NCBI RefSeq assembly: GCF_008728515.1
Contig: NC_044989.1
Span: 67,426,501-67,490,500 of the forward strand
DNA from: Papio anubis
Taxonomy: Eukaryota > Chordata > Mammalia > Primates > Cercopithecidae
Direction: 5' to 3'
DNA: 64,000 nucleotides
Of the stretch, positions 38,281-49,709 are shown piece after piece (position 1 is the stretch's first letter; every line of letters begins with the position of its first letter). The notes under the pieces were generated by a model. It was not told where the DNA came from. It ran no database searches and saw only the letters and a list, made by a program, of their open reading frames with translations. Made by a program: the position numbers and the translations under genes.

Positions 38281-40191
38281 TATAATGTCTTCTAATATCC
38301 AATGTTCTACCAAGTCACTTAAGATACAACCAGCATCCTCGTGGTCTTTGATTGCTGATGGGTAAGTAGAAGATTTTGCATTTCCAGTTGCCAAGATCAC
38401 TGGAAGGCTTTACGTCAGGTCACACATGTCTGTACCTCCTTCCAAAAGGTTAGGAACTGTGAGACCCTCTTTAATGTTGTTTCTGTCTTGGGGTGGAGGT
38501 GGGGTGTCTAACTTTCTTTCACCCAGAGAACATTTTTAACAACCTGTGTGAGAGGAGGATGACTTTGCTCTCATTCTGTGCTGAACGAGGTCGCTGAACT
38601 AGGTTTATCATCCCCATTTAATGTTTGATGACTCACTTCCTAAGGCCTCAAATGCTTTTTATGCTACAGGTGCTGTAAAGATTATGGAGTTGGTGTTTGC
38701 CAAGTGTCTAGAGATCTTGAATGCATTATTCTTCTACAGGGATTTCCTTTCATTTGCCAACCAGAAAGAACATAAAACTAGTAACTGTAACTTCCTAATC
38801 AAAACCAGTATGTAAAAGGCTAAGACATTTGGCTTTATAAGGTGCTGTCAAAGACCACACTTACTTCTCAAATTGTGTTGAGTTCTATGTAAAGGAAAAA
38901 GTATATCCAAGGTAGCGAATCCAAAATGACAACAGTCACTTGTTCTTTGTTCAGGACTCCTTGCACCTTATTGAATGGATTGCTGGCTCTTTAAGATTCT
39001 ATGCCTCTCAAAACAGAAGCTTTTGTTTGGCTTAATTTTTCTGGGTAATTGCATCAGTGGTAATGCATTTATGCTCTGAAAATTTGCTATATCGACTTCT
39101 CAAATCCTAGCTTAGTAAATGGTTTGTACTTGTTATTTCAAACCCATTTTCCTTCTACCCTACCATTGCCAATGCTTTATTCATTATAGCATCATGAATT
39201 AAATGTGTGCATTACCTCATCAAGTTTGTATTTACCATAAAATGGCAAGATATGTCATTGTCATTGATAAGCTGGTGGCAAGTAGAGAGTTACAAAAGCC
39301 ACACACACCACAGATCTTTATCCTGCATTTACTGTTAAAATTCTACTTATCCCACCTATAAGGTGACAATCTCAATTGGAAGGCTGAACAATTTTGTTTA
39401 AATCTCTCCAGTCAGCCAAATTCTGGCCTTTTATTTGAAAGGTTTTTATGCCACCTTAATAAATGTTATGTTAACTCATTAGGGTTAAGAATTTGGTTTA
39501 AATTTTCGGGAGGTATTTTTAACCAGTTTGATGAATGTGTGGATGATTAATGGAGAGGGATGTAGGGAGAGAAAACAGGGAAAACAGAGACCAAGCTTGT
39601 TTTGGCCCTGACAGCCCCTATTTCTCAACCCCCCAGACGTACATTTCTTGACTCCATGATGTTGTATGGGGCCTCCCTGCTACTTTCTTTCAGTCTACAC
39701 TGCCTATATTTCACAAAAGCCAACAGAAATCATGTGGTCAACAGGTAAAGCAGTGCACACTGACAACCATTGTTCTGATGACACATGGCAGCATCCAGCC
39801 TCTCACTGTTGGAGTCGGCGCTCCACTCGGACGTGACCCAGCCAGGACTGCTCCTTCCATTAGTGATTTGAAAACCGTGGGAAAACTCCAATACTGTTCA
39901 TTCCATGGAATGCTTCAAGGAGAAGTCTCTGGCTGAGAAGAATTATATGTTGTCTTTTAGGAATAAACAAACATAAGGGACCAGTCCCAATACTGCCAGA
40001 ACATCAGCAAAAGTCCTTGGTGGGAAGGATTTATAATGAGTTGAGTGGAAAATACATGGAGCTGTTAGTTTGAGACTCAGCCCTGTATATTCTCCCTTGC
40101 TCCTTTCCCAAGTAGGTAAGTAGGCCTTTCTGCTCTGCTGATTGGGGGGAATTTTTATTGCCATCAGAGAGAAGTTGCTGTAAGAAAATTT
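38281..40191. other. Unassigned unique sequence
   Basis: About 1.9 kb without a recognised interspersed repeat or exon. The open frames are under 70 codons. It leads into the hairpin at 40192. Confidence 0.4.
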
Positions 40192-40259
40192 TTTTGTTGC
40201 CTTTGGTTTTCTACGTGCCTGAACTCCTCGTGGCGTGTAGAAAACCAAAGATGACAAAA
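40192..40259 (+). ncRNA. Pre-miRNA-like hairpin (candidate, unproven)
   Basis: The arms 40192-40219 and 40232-40259 pair around the 12-nt loop TGAACTCCTCGT. The inner stem (40201-40219 with 40232-40250) is fully paired as RNA: 17 Watson-Crick pairs plus two G-U pairs. One C-A mismatch, two more G-U pairs and a 6-bp outer stem follow. The total length of 68 nt and the arm length of 28 nt are in the pre-miRNA range. The wobble pairs exist only in the + strand transcript. It does not look derived from a repeat I know. There is no evidence of transcription in the sequence itself. Confidence 0.4.
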
Positions 40260-40461
40260 GCAAGGGAAAGGGAGAACTGAAGATCAGGAGAGAAAGATGG
40301 AGAAGATTCTACCCCTATCTCCACTCTGGTTGTGAAGCAGATACGTTTTTTGAGAAGTGAGACTTCTGCCCCATTCCTCAGTAGAGCCACCTACAGGTGG
40401 TCTCTAGACTTTTCTTGGGAGGAAATGAAGTGTTGGAATGAAGAACATCAAGTTCTATGAT

Positions 40462-40690
40462 GAACAGTATAGACTCTGAAGCCAGTCTGCCTTGGTTCCA
40501 ATCCCAACTCACCATTGTGGGACCACTGGACACCACTTAATTCTTTATGCCTTGGTTTAGTTATGCGTATGGTAGCAATAATTTTTAAAAATCTCATAGA
40601 GTACATGGGTGAATTAAATGAGGGAATTCATGGAAGATATTTAGGACATTGCCTGGCACATAGTGAGTCCTCCAGAAATATTAACTTGTA
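40462..40690 (+). mobile_element. MIR SINE, sense
   Basis: GTATAGACTCTGAAGCCAGT, CTGCCTTGGTTCCAATCCCA, a TTCTTTATGCCTTGGTTTAG block, and ATTGCCTGGCACATAGTGAG follow the MIR order nearly end to end. Confidence 0.88.
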
Positions 40691-41267
40691 TTTTTTATTT
40701 TCAAAACCAATAAATAGCTCCATGATCAAGTTTAGCATAAAATCAACAGAGGCTCTTGCCTTCAAGGCCTCTCATGCACTTGAATAGGAAAGATATTGTG
40801 GCTACCATTTGGACTGGAGACAAGACAGTCCTTTTCACTTTATCTGAGAACCATGTCAGTCTCCAGAATTTTAGAGAAGCAGAGTCCCCACCTCAAATAA
40901 TCTGGAGTTTGAATTTGCCAGAAATTATGAAAGAAGGAGGGCAAATCCAATATTTGTAATTTGAGGAAATGAAAAACAAATGTGGCATGTCTTGCACATT
41001 TGAGTTTTATTGCAAATTTCTCACCGATCCACTAACAATGTCATCTGCCTATTTCTTCCTTATACAAAACAAATTCAAGATATTTATTGGCACAGCCAAC
41101 CTAATTATAGAGACATGTGATAATCCAGACCAACGCAATCCAGTAAATGAGTTTAAGTGGGATTGAGAAAGGTTTTTTCCTAGGAAGGAGAGAGCCACAT
41201 GGTGTGAGGTAGAGAATAAAGGCCATTCACAGCAGCGTTAAAGGTGAGAAAGAATGGGTGAGAGGAC
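40691..41267. other. Unassigned unique sequence
   Basis: Several short + strand frames overlap here but share no frame or family feature. No repeat was recognised. Confidence 0.35.
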
Positions 41268-42550
41268 AATCTGCAACAAATGGTCCTGGGAAAACTGGAC
41301 ATCCATATGCAAACAAGTGAAATTAGACCTTTACCTTACACTATAAGCACAATATTAACTCTAAATGGATTAAAGACCTAAACATTAAAATTAAAAAACT
41401 ATAAAATTCCTAGAAGAAAACATAGAAGAAGAGCTTTACAATATTGGATATAACAATAATTTATTGGATATGACACCAATAGCACAGGCAACAAAACAAA
41501 AATAGGCAAGTGAGACTATATAAAACTTTAAAACTGCTGTGCACCAAAAGACACAATTAACAGAGTAAAAAGGCAAATTATGGAATGGGAGAAAATATAT
41601 GCAAATCATATATCTGAAAGGGGTTAATATCCAGCATACATAAAGAACTTCTATAATTCTACAACAACAACAACAAACAACCTAATTAAAACTGAACAAA
41701 GGAATTGAATAAACATTTCTTCAACAATGATAATACAAATTGCCAACAGCATATGAAAAGATGCTCAACATCACTAATAATTAGAGAAATTCAAATTAAA
41801 ACCACAGTGAGGTAACACTTCACACCTTCAGAATGGCTCCGGTAAAAAAAAAAGAAAAAAAAAAAAAGAAAGGAAAGCAAAAGTGTTGGCAAAGATGTGG
41901 AGAAATTGGAACGCTTGTGCACTATTAGTGGGATTGTAAAGTGATCCTATGGAAAACAGCATAACAGTTTCTCAAAAAATTAAAAATAGAACTACCGTAT
42001 GCTCCAACAATTACCCTTCTGTGTATGCATAAGAAAGAGTTGAAAACAGAGCCTGGAAAAGATATCTGTACACCCATGTTTATAGCAGCCTTATTCACAG
42101 TGGCCAAGAGGAAAAGCAACCCAAATTCTGTAACAATAGCAGATAAATAATAAACAAAATGTTATACATATATATAATATACACACACACACACATATAC
42201 ACACACATACACAAAATGGAACATTATTCAGCTTTAATAAGAAAATCCTGTCACAAGCTACAACATGGATGAACCTTGAGGCCATTATGCTAAGTAAAAT
42301 AAGCCAGTCACAAAAGGACAAATCTTGTATGATTCCACTTATACAAGATAACTGAAGTTGTCAAATTCATGGAAACAAAATAGAATGGTGGTTACCAGGG
42401 GCTGGAGTGAGAAGGAGTTATTGTTTAATGGGTACAGAGTTTCAGTTTTATAAGATGACAAAGTTCTGGACATCTGTTGCACAACAATGTGAATATACTT
42501 CACACTACTGAACTGTTCATTTAAAAATGACTCAGATGGTAAACAACAAG
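41268..42550 (+). mobile_element. 5'-truncated L1 (L1M-type), sense
   Basis: ORF2 C-terminal blocks come first (GGATTAAAGACCTAAACATT, GATGCTCAACATCACTAATA, CACAGTGAGGTAACACTTCA). Later come AGTGGCCAAGAGGAAAAGCA and the 3' UTR (GTTACCAGGGGCTGGAGTGA, TTGCACAACAATGTGAATAT). An A-rich expansion lies at about 41847-41878 and a TA/CA microsatellite at about 42162-42215. The frames are broken throughout. Confidence 0.9.
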
Positions 42551-42989
42551 AACTGTGGAGAAAAGCCTTGATTTTAGGAGCCAAGACTCTTCAAGATTTT
42601 GTAGGAAAGTGAAGCCTGTGGCTGTAGCGATGAGGTCATAGAAGCAGGCCAGTTAGCTCTGCCGTTTAGCAGAAGTGGTTCCCCGACAGCTGCCAGCAGA
42701 GACCTGTCAGTGAAGAGCCCTCCTAAGAGCTGGAGAAATAGCTCCTTTAGTGATGTGTCACCCAGCAATCATGGTGGAAGCAACAGCCACTGCCCAGACC
42801 AAGTGTGAGCTGATTATAGCTTAGGCAAATGGAGGAAAATAATAGAAACAAGGGGTGCTCTTACAGTAGAGGAGGGAGAGGCATTGCAGGAATAATATAA
42901 AGACCAGCTGGAAGTTCCATGCAGGAACAGCATCCTCTGAAAGATACAATTTAAAGGACTTTATATAGAAAAACAGTGATCCTGGTCCT
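42551..42989. other. Unassigned unique sequence
   Basis: No repeat or exon was recognised. Confidence 0.35.
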
Positions 42990-43165
42990 CTGCTGTCCAT
43001 GTGACCCTAACAACTCCTGGGCAACATGTCCTCATCCATCAGATCAGAATAATTACATTTTCCCTGCCTACCTTGGACAAGATAGCTATAAAAATAAAAA
43101 CTAAAGTCATAAATATGAAAATGTTTTATAAATTGTAAAGTGCTCTCAAGTGTAGGAAATGAATT
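42990..43165 (+). mobile_element. MIR SINE (MIRb/c-like), sense
   Basis: CAACATGTCCTCATCCATCA, a TTCCCTGCCTACCTTGGAC block, and TTTTATAAATTGTAAAGTGC match a sense MIR with the longer 3' part. Confidence 0.6.
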
Positions 43166-43540
43166 TGAGGAGGGAGCTTCTCAAACACTAGAAATGGCTG
43201 ACAAATCCCAAAGACTGGAAATTCTGAGCTTCAGCAGGTCACCTGGCAGAATTGTCTTTCATGAGAAGGTGAAGCAAGGAGCAGATCACACTAAGATTTA
43301 AGTACTAATTTTCTCCCATTACTGGTGGCTTCAACAAAGTTTTTATCCCTCTGTTACGGGAACAAATGATGGATTTTGAGTTTCCAGGAGGGGAAAGAGC
43401 AGCATTAACTTAGAAGCATATCATTTCTTCCTTCTCATGGAAGACAGTTTTCATCTGTGAAAAGCTGACTCACTATGTGAAACTCAAAGCTGAAAACTTG
43501 AATTTATTATAGTCATATCAGAATAATTTCCTTATATTCC

Positions 43541-43680
43541 TTCTCTCCCTTCTCCCCTCCCTCCCTCCTCTACTTCCTTCCTTCCCTCCCTCCCTTCTTT
43601 CCTTCCTTCCTTCCTTCTTTTCTTCCTTCCTTCCTTCCTTCCTTCCTTCCTTCCTTCCTTCCTTCCTTCCTTCCTTCTCC
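43541..43680. repeat. (CTTC)n polypyrimidine tract
   Basis: About 140 bp of almost pure pyrimidine: CCCTCC-rich at the left, then TTCC tetramers that are essentially perfect over about 43629-43677. The complementary frame is the Lys/Glu/Gly-rich open frame at 43518-43775, an artefact of the tract. Confidence 0.97.
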
Positions 43681-44587
43681 ACTTCCTTCTTTGCTTTTTG
43701 CTCACCCCTTTCTTCTTTGCTATATCTCTTTTTATCTTTCCTTTCTTCTGTAAACATTTTGAAACTAAATGACATTCATCTCCAAAATGGTCTTCCTATC
43801 CACACAATATCATAATGGACACAGTACCTATGTCATACATTAAACGTCATATTGAATGAACCTGGGGCACGTAGGTTTCTGTACCTGGTCATCAGCCCCT
43901 CTGGCCCAGAGTGATTTTTTGACAATAGTTTATTAATTACTCAATTCAGTCACAGGGACAATATGACTAAATTGAGAGATCACTAATACTTGTTACCTGA
44001 TAAATTTAGGTAAGTACTCTGTAACTAATTGGTTAGGTAGATAGTTAAAAACTCCTAAGCTTGTTAAGAATGAATGGTAAAACTGGTTCTGTGTATGTTG
44101 CATAAGCCTTTCTGCCTCTTGCCCCTGAGATAGCCTCATTTCCTGATGATATAAATTCAAACAAGCTCATATTTATTATTACTACAGAAATAAATTTTGA
44201 TCAAGAATTTAAAGGGAGATTTGAGGGGTTTTTTCAAAGTTTCTATTTGAAGTTACAGAAAACAATATAGCCCCATGGATTGCAAATTAAATATTGAAAG
44301 GAATAGACATCATATATAATTTTTCATTTATTAACTAAAATGTAAATCAAATGTAGAAGTTAGCAAATATCTAAGTAAATTATAATTTTCATCTCTATTA
44401 ATAGCAGTTAATGCACCTAGGTATAGTGTAGGCTCTGACATTTCGAGTTATAGTTACTGATTTTTTTTTATTTATTTACAAGGAAGTAAAAGGGAAACAT
44501 TTTTAGAACTAATATGTGATTCTGGGTTTTTCATTTTTATGGGTAATTCAAAGTAAAAAGGCTCATTATTGAATCTCTTGATGAAAG
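43681..44587. other. Unassigned unique sequence
   Basis: AT-rich sequence without recognised repeats or exons. Confidence 0.35.
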
Positions 44588-44970
44588 GTTTTTTGTTTGT
44601 TTGTTTGTTTATTGTTGTTTTTTGGACACAGAGTCTCACTCACTCTGTCACACAGGCTGGAGTGCAGTGGCATTTTCACAATTCTGTGCAGCCTTGAACT
44701 CCTGGGCTCAAGTGATCCTTCCACTTCAGTCTTCCCAGCAGCTAGGACTACTTCCCAGCAGCTGAGACTACAGGGACACACTACCACAGCTGGAATTATA
44801 CACACACACACACACACACACGCACACACCCCCACACACATACATATATAGGCAAGGTCCCACTATGTTGCCCAGGCTGGCTGCAAACTCCTGGGCTCAA
44901 GCTATCCCTCCATCCAGTGTTGGCCTCCCAAAGTGCTGGGATTACAGGTATGAGCCACCATGCCCAGCCA
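44588..44970 (-). mobile_element. AluJ SINE, antisense, with internal duplication and CA expansion
   Basis: A (GTTT)n tail complement is followed by a divergent AluJ: GTCTCACTCACTCTGTCACA, CTTGAACTCCTGGGCTCAAG, and a second arm ending GAGCCACCATGCCCAGCC. A 20-bp block is duplicated in tandem (44731-44750 and 44751-44770, two mismatches). The A-rich linker has been replaced by about 50 bp of CA-rich repeat (44797-44846). Confidence 0.93.
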
Positions 44971-45107
44971 ATAAAAGTATTTTCAGAATCATCACCACAG
45001 CTTTCTTGGTACTCTCCAATTTAGGGCATCCCATTATTGAGATTAGGTGAGTTGGTCAGGCTCACCTGGTTGATTTTAAATAGTTCATTTAGGATTAGCT
45101 GTGAAAT

Positions 45108-45310
45108 CTAACAGAGCTGGGTGTGAGTCTTCATGCCACCACTATGTGCTGTATGATCTTGGGCAGGTTATTTAGCCTTTTTATGCTTCTATAAAATGGG
45201 ACTTCCACCCACTTAATACAGGTGTTATGAGGATGTAAGTAGCTTAAACTAATGCCTGCCACAGAGTAAGTATTAGATTAATATTATTAGCAGTAGCAGT
45301 AGTGTTCTTA
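45108..45310 (+). mobile_element. MIR SINE, sense
   Basis: GTGTGAGTCTTCATGCCACC, GATCTTGGGCAGGTTATTTA and TGCTTCTATAAAATGGGAC follow the MIR core, with GAGTAAGTATTAGATTAATA at the 3' end. Confidence 0.85.
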
Positions 45311-46639
45311 TTATTAAATAGAGAAATGGGACTAGGTATTCCTCAAGATCTCTTTCAGTTTTAAAATGCTATGAATTCATGTTCCAGACAAAACTGACTT
45401 AAGATTTGAGAAAATTTTAATAAGACCATCTGTTGTCAAGAATTAGCCAACTCCAGGTAGATTTAACTTGGACAATTTCTTTATCATTGACCTTTGGAGA
45501 GTTATCAAGCTTGCAAGCCATTGTTCAAAACCAATTTCAAATATTACCATTGAATGCTACATCAGAAATATGTTTCCTATCAAAATAAAATATAGCCCAT
45601 TTTTTAAAAAACTGCCCTTAAGCAAATATCCATGACTTTAAAAATTAATTCATTTCCAAAGTTATGTTTATACCATTAAGGTTCCAGTTTGACTTAATGA
45701 TATTGGCATAAACTCGTGTACTCTTTACTAAGGTACAGCCCTTGACTTCCCTCTAGTACTCGTAAGAGCCTCATTGGGAACATCAACTGAAACATTACAG
45801 GGGAAGAGAAAATATGAAAGAAAACACTCCCCGTTCCCCCACCCCGCCCCACCACATGCACACTTTTTGGAAGTTCAAATTTCACGCAGAAAAGGTCTTT
45901 GATTTCCTTTGAACCACAATCAGAACCTCAGTCCAGCTTTCCTGACATCCATGTGCAATGTTGCTGAGCTGCTTACAACTTTGCTTTAGGACTCTAACAA
46001 AAGTCTTGGCAACTTGCTCTTGGAGTTTCTCAAAGCCACAGCAGTTCTTTCTCGCTTTTAATGAAATTCCTTTCTATTTCTCCAGGTATGACTCCCCTTG
46101 GACCAGCAAGGCATATTTTCTCCTTGAGTTAGGACAGCTTATGACAAATAATGATGGGGAATCAATAGACAGGAGGGAAATATTGGGTGAGAGGCTGAAT
46201 GAATCTCTGAGATAAATTATTGACCATAGGCATGGCCAGTTCTCCTTTCACTTATATGTTCGTATTCCATCTCACTAACAACCTGAAAGAAAATCAAATA
46301 TTTTGTTTGGGGGCTTCACTAATATCAGCAACTTTTACTATCTTAATGGCATTTTTATTGATCTCAGCTTTAATGGGAGCTGTATATATTTGATGTTGGT
46401 CATTTAAAGTAGAGGTGAGTAATAGACTTCCCCACTGAGGATCATAAAGCAGCTCCTTGTCTGGCAAGCACGGGAAGCAAATAGAAGACAGCATTTAATC
46501 TACTGTTCTACTGCAGTAATCGGGGGCTGAGATAAAAAAAAAAAATTAAAATGTAAAGGTTGGCGATTCCCCACCCCCAGGCTTCTCACCCCCTCCTGTG
46601 TCCTATCCCCCTTCACCCCTCCCCATGCTGACTCCTGGG
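45311..46639. other. Unassigned unique sequence with a G-quadruplex motif
   Basis: No repeat was recognised. At 45829-45850 the minus strand carries four G runs of 4, 4, 5 and 4, with loops of 1, 1 and 3 nt. A looser C-rich region follows at about 46569-46626. Confidence 0.5.
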
Positions 46640-46930
46640 CACACTGGTCATCAGCAGACTAACAACAAAAGGCCATTGGCGCAATGACCTTGGCTGTGGC
46701 ATCACGCACTGGAGGAAAGAAATGAAGCCATTAGACTGAAGCAGGAGAACAGGTTATAAATCAAGCCATTTCCAATAAGCTGCCGTAATGGCCATCCATC
46801 ATTGCCAGCCCAGCACACAGCAGACCATGGAGACACTGGAGCTGCTAAAGCTGAGACATAAACAATAATAATCCGGGCTTGATGTTTCAGCCCTTCAGGA
46901 AATTTAGGGACATTTGCTTTTCTTTTGTTT
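46640..46930. promoter_or_regulatory. Candidate conserved noncoding element
   Basis: The stretch is repeat-free and compositionally balanced, unlike its flanks. It contains TTATAAATC and GCCATTTCC blocks, TAATCC at 46869-46874 (a Bicoid/OTX-class homeodomain core) and nearby AATAATAATCC. The mixture resembles developmental enhancers. Conservation cannot be measured here, so this is inference from texture and motifs only. Confidence 0.3.
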
Positions 46931-48499
46931 GTCAGAGGTGATATTTAAAGCATAAGATGTAATAAATAGAGGATAGGTGACACACTGGTACAGTTTACAA
47001 GCCCTGCATTCTGGGTGGGATTAAAGGAAGAATCAAAAGCTAAATTCCAAAAGTAGCCACTGCTTCTGAGATAAAACAAAATAAAAAGCAGACCCCCAAC
47101 CAGAGAAACAAACTAAACATCACAATTTTCACGGAATGACGCTTAGATGTTTCTGGAATAGGTCAATAGGTCTCACTGCTTGGAGAATTATATCAATACT
47201 GGATGGTGATTTTGTTTGTATAAGAAAGAAGGAAAACTGGACCAGTGGTTCAAATTTGCATTTGTAACCAGGTTACAAGTGGTTAACTGGAATTAGATAT
47301 GTAAAGGCTATGTCTTTTAATAATATCTTATTGCTCACTTCTAGGGTATGATTCACCATAGTGTACTACCTTATGGCAAATATTTCAAAACAATGTTGTT
47401 AACATCTTAACTGCACTTGAGATTGTTTACTGGGGCTTTAGGGGGGAAAGACGCCAGGCAAAGAACTGGCTGTTCTTGTATGTCTTTTTTTTTTTTTTTT
47501 TCTGAAAGTCTTTAAAATGATTTCCTCAGGTTATTAGGATTTTATTTCAAAGCTCTGCCCATCAGAGATCACTATCCAGCGTATCTTTCCAGATTTCCCA
47601 TTTCTATTCCACAATGCTCGCCCATCTCTATATCTTGATTTGATTACGCAAAACATCCAGGCCATCTTTTTTACATTATATGATATTTTCCACTACAAAT
47701 AATAATGCCAGTTTTCAAAAACATATTTCAGATCATTAAAACAGCTAACGGGGTTGGATGGTCTTAAAATTTATAAGATTAACCCTTATGGATTATGATG
47801 CTGTTTCAAACCACTCCGTAATGTAGTGGAGTGAACTTGTCTTGTACTAAAAGCCAACAGCAATTAAACTAAGTATAACTGAGAGACATGTTGCAACCAC
47901 AACAGAATGTTCAAAGAGCAATTCTTTGAAACATATGAAGGGATTGCAACTTTCCTTTCAAATTGGTCATTGCAAAAGCTCCATATGTATGCAAGTCTTA
48001 CAGGGTATTTGTGCCAGTTATAATACAAATACTAGAAGAAGGTTAAATAAAGTTCAATTAAACAGTGTAGTAATTGAGGTGAAAATATGTGCTTTATGGA
48101 AATTGCCATGCTTCTCAACAGAAAGAAATCAGTTACAGCCAGGTAAAGAGATTTAGTCCCATATAGTTTCTTTTCTCCCTAAACTTAAGATTCATAAAAG
48201 AGGAAAATGTACACTTAGATTCTTATACATTGGTGAACTACCACTCTCAAAATAGAATGTTTTAATTCTATTTTCAGACTAGAGTGGGGTAAGGTGATAT
48301 GCCCTACAGCAAATCAATGCAGGCAATAACCATTTTTCTTCCTGGCTGAAAAGTAGGATGTGGATCACATGTTTGGGAACTGATTAAAATAGCTGTAGAA
48401 GCCGAAGATTCTTAATCAGATACATTTAGAGACATGACAAATTTTGATTCCAGGTAAGCCTGGAACATTTATCCAAAATGAGTCCATCTGTTCTGACAT
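46931..48499. other. Unassigned unique sequence
   Basis: No interspersed repeat was recognised. A run of about 17 T lies at 47485-47501 with no Alu body. The open frames are short. Confidence 0.4.
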
Positions 48500-48683
48500 T
48501 TTTTTTTTTTTTCTTTTTAGAGACAAATTCTCATTCTATTTCCCAGGTTAGAGTGCAGTGGTAGGATCATAGTCACCGTGGTCTCAACCGCCTGGGCTCA
48601 AAGGATCTGCCCACCTCAGTAGCTGGGACTGCAGTAGCTGGGACTGCAGTAGCTGGGACTACAGGTGGGGGCCCCCACACCTG
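48500..48683 (-). mobile_element. Old Alu monomer (FLAM-like), antisense, with 15-bp triplication
   Basis: A T run is followed by AGAGACAAATTCTCATTCTA, a GTTAGAGTGCAGTGGTAGGA block and GGGCTCAAAGGATCTGCCCA. The 15-mer AGTAGCTGGGACTGC then occurs three times head to tail (48618-48632, 48633-48647, 48648-48662; the last ends AC). One arm only. Confidence 0.85.
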
Positions 48684-48685
48684 TT

Positions 48686-49014
48686 CTTTTCTGACAATTT
48701 TTTTTTTTTTTTTTGAGACAGAGCCTCACTCTGTCGCCCAGGCTGGAGGGCAGTGACATGATTTTGGCTCACTGCAAGCTCCGCCTCCCGGGGTCACGCC
48801 ATTCTCCTGCCTCAGCCTCCTGAGTAACTGGGACTACAGGCACCCAAAACCACGCCCGTCTAATCTTTTTTTTATTTTTAGTAGAGACAGGGTTTCACCG
48901 TGTTAGCCAGGATGGTCTCGATCTCCTGACCTTGTGATCCACCCTCCTCGGCCTCCCAAAATGCTGGGATTACAGGCATGAGCCACCTCACCTGGCCCTT
49001 TTCTGACAATTTTT
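48686..49014 (-). mobile_element. AluY-type SINE, antisense, with target duplications
   Basis: The body is about 48702-48997, from a T run through a well-kept Alu to CACCTGGCC. The direct repeat CTTTTCTGACAATTTT flanks it at 48686-48701 and 48998-49013. Few substitutions and blocks such as GTTAGCCAGGATGGTCTCGA suggest AluY or a close relative. It is one of the youngest insertions in the window. Confidence 0.95.
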
Positions 49015-49551
49015 AAGAAAATACTTTAAAATGCCTTTTGGCTTCCCTGGTATGAAGACAGAATCTATCTAACTACTAGAGAGGGGAACTTGGGATGGAT
49101 TTTTCTTTCATTTTTTTTGTGTTATCCTATCAAATTTGCACTGTCAACTAAATGGGGGAAGAATGGGGTTTGTCACAGACTTTTCAAGAAAGTTAGCATA
49201 AATTTTTAATGATTTGTCTAAATAGTCCTATAATTAAGCATCCAAAGATGTTTTAATACAAATGTAATAGATTTGTTTTCTCATGAGCTGCTATTTAAAT
49301 AGTCATTTATAATAAATATTTATAAGTGTTTATAAATAAAATATTAATTGCCTGAAATGACATTTTAACGCAGTGCTAACCATCAGTGAAATACGGCGTA
49401 GCATGAGCCTGTCTCACAAGATGTTTTGGAGGTTCTGACTCTACACTGACACCATCAGGGTGGCCTAAAGGACAGGCATAGCTGTGGGGGTGTTTCCAGG
49501 GCTGCTCTGGGACAGAAACAAACCTCTCCAGATGTTAGGATTGTTAGAAAT
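49015..49551. other. Unassigned AT-rich sequence
   Basis: No repeat was recognised between the AluY and the micro-L1. Confidence 0.4.
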
Positions 49552-49709
49552 GCCAAGCCACACTCATAGGTGGGAATTGAACAATGAGAATACTTGGACA
49601 CAGGGCGGGGAACATCACACACCAGGGCCTGTCGTGGGGTGCGGGGTTGGGGGAGGGATAGCAAAGTATAATTTAAAAAAAGAAAGAAAGAAAGTAACGC
49701 CAAGCCACA
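49552..49709 (+). mobile_element. Tiny L1PA insertion with internal deletion
   Basis: The body, about 49563-49698, starts in the last codons of ORF2 (CTCATAGGTGGGAATTGAAC, with the ORF2 stop TGA). It runs through the start of the 3' UTR (ACCAGGGCCTGTCGTGGGGT) to GGGATAGCA. It then jumps to the very 3' end, AAGTATAATTTAAAAAAA, followed by a (GAAA)n tail. About 120 bp of the normal 3' UTR are missing in between. GCCAAGCCACA occurs at 49552-49562 and 49699-49709 as target duplication. Confidence 0.88.

Noticed and set aside
43518..43775. Lys/Glu/Gly-rich 85-codon frame
   Set aside because: Translation of the (CTTC)n tract. Repetitive DNA gives long stop-free frames without selection.
46569..46626. 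C-rich region as a second G-quadruplex on the minus strand
   Set aside because: Three close G runs, but the fourth is about 13 nt away, so it fails the usual loop limit of 7.
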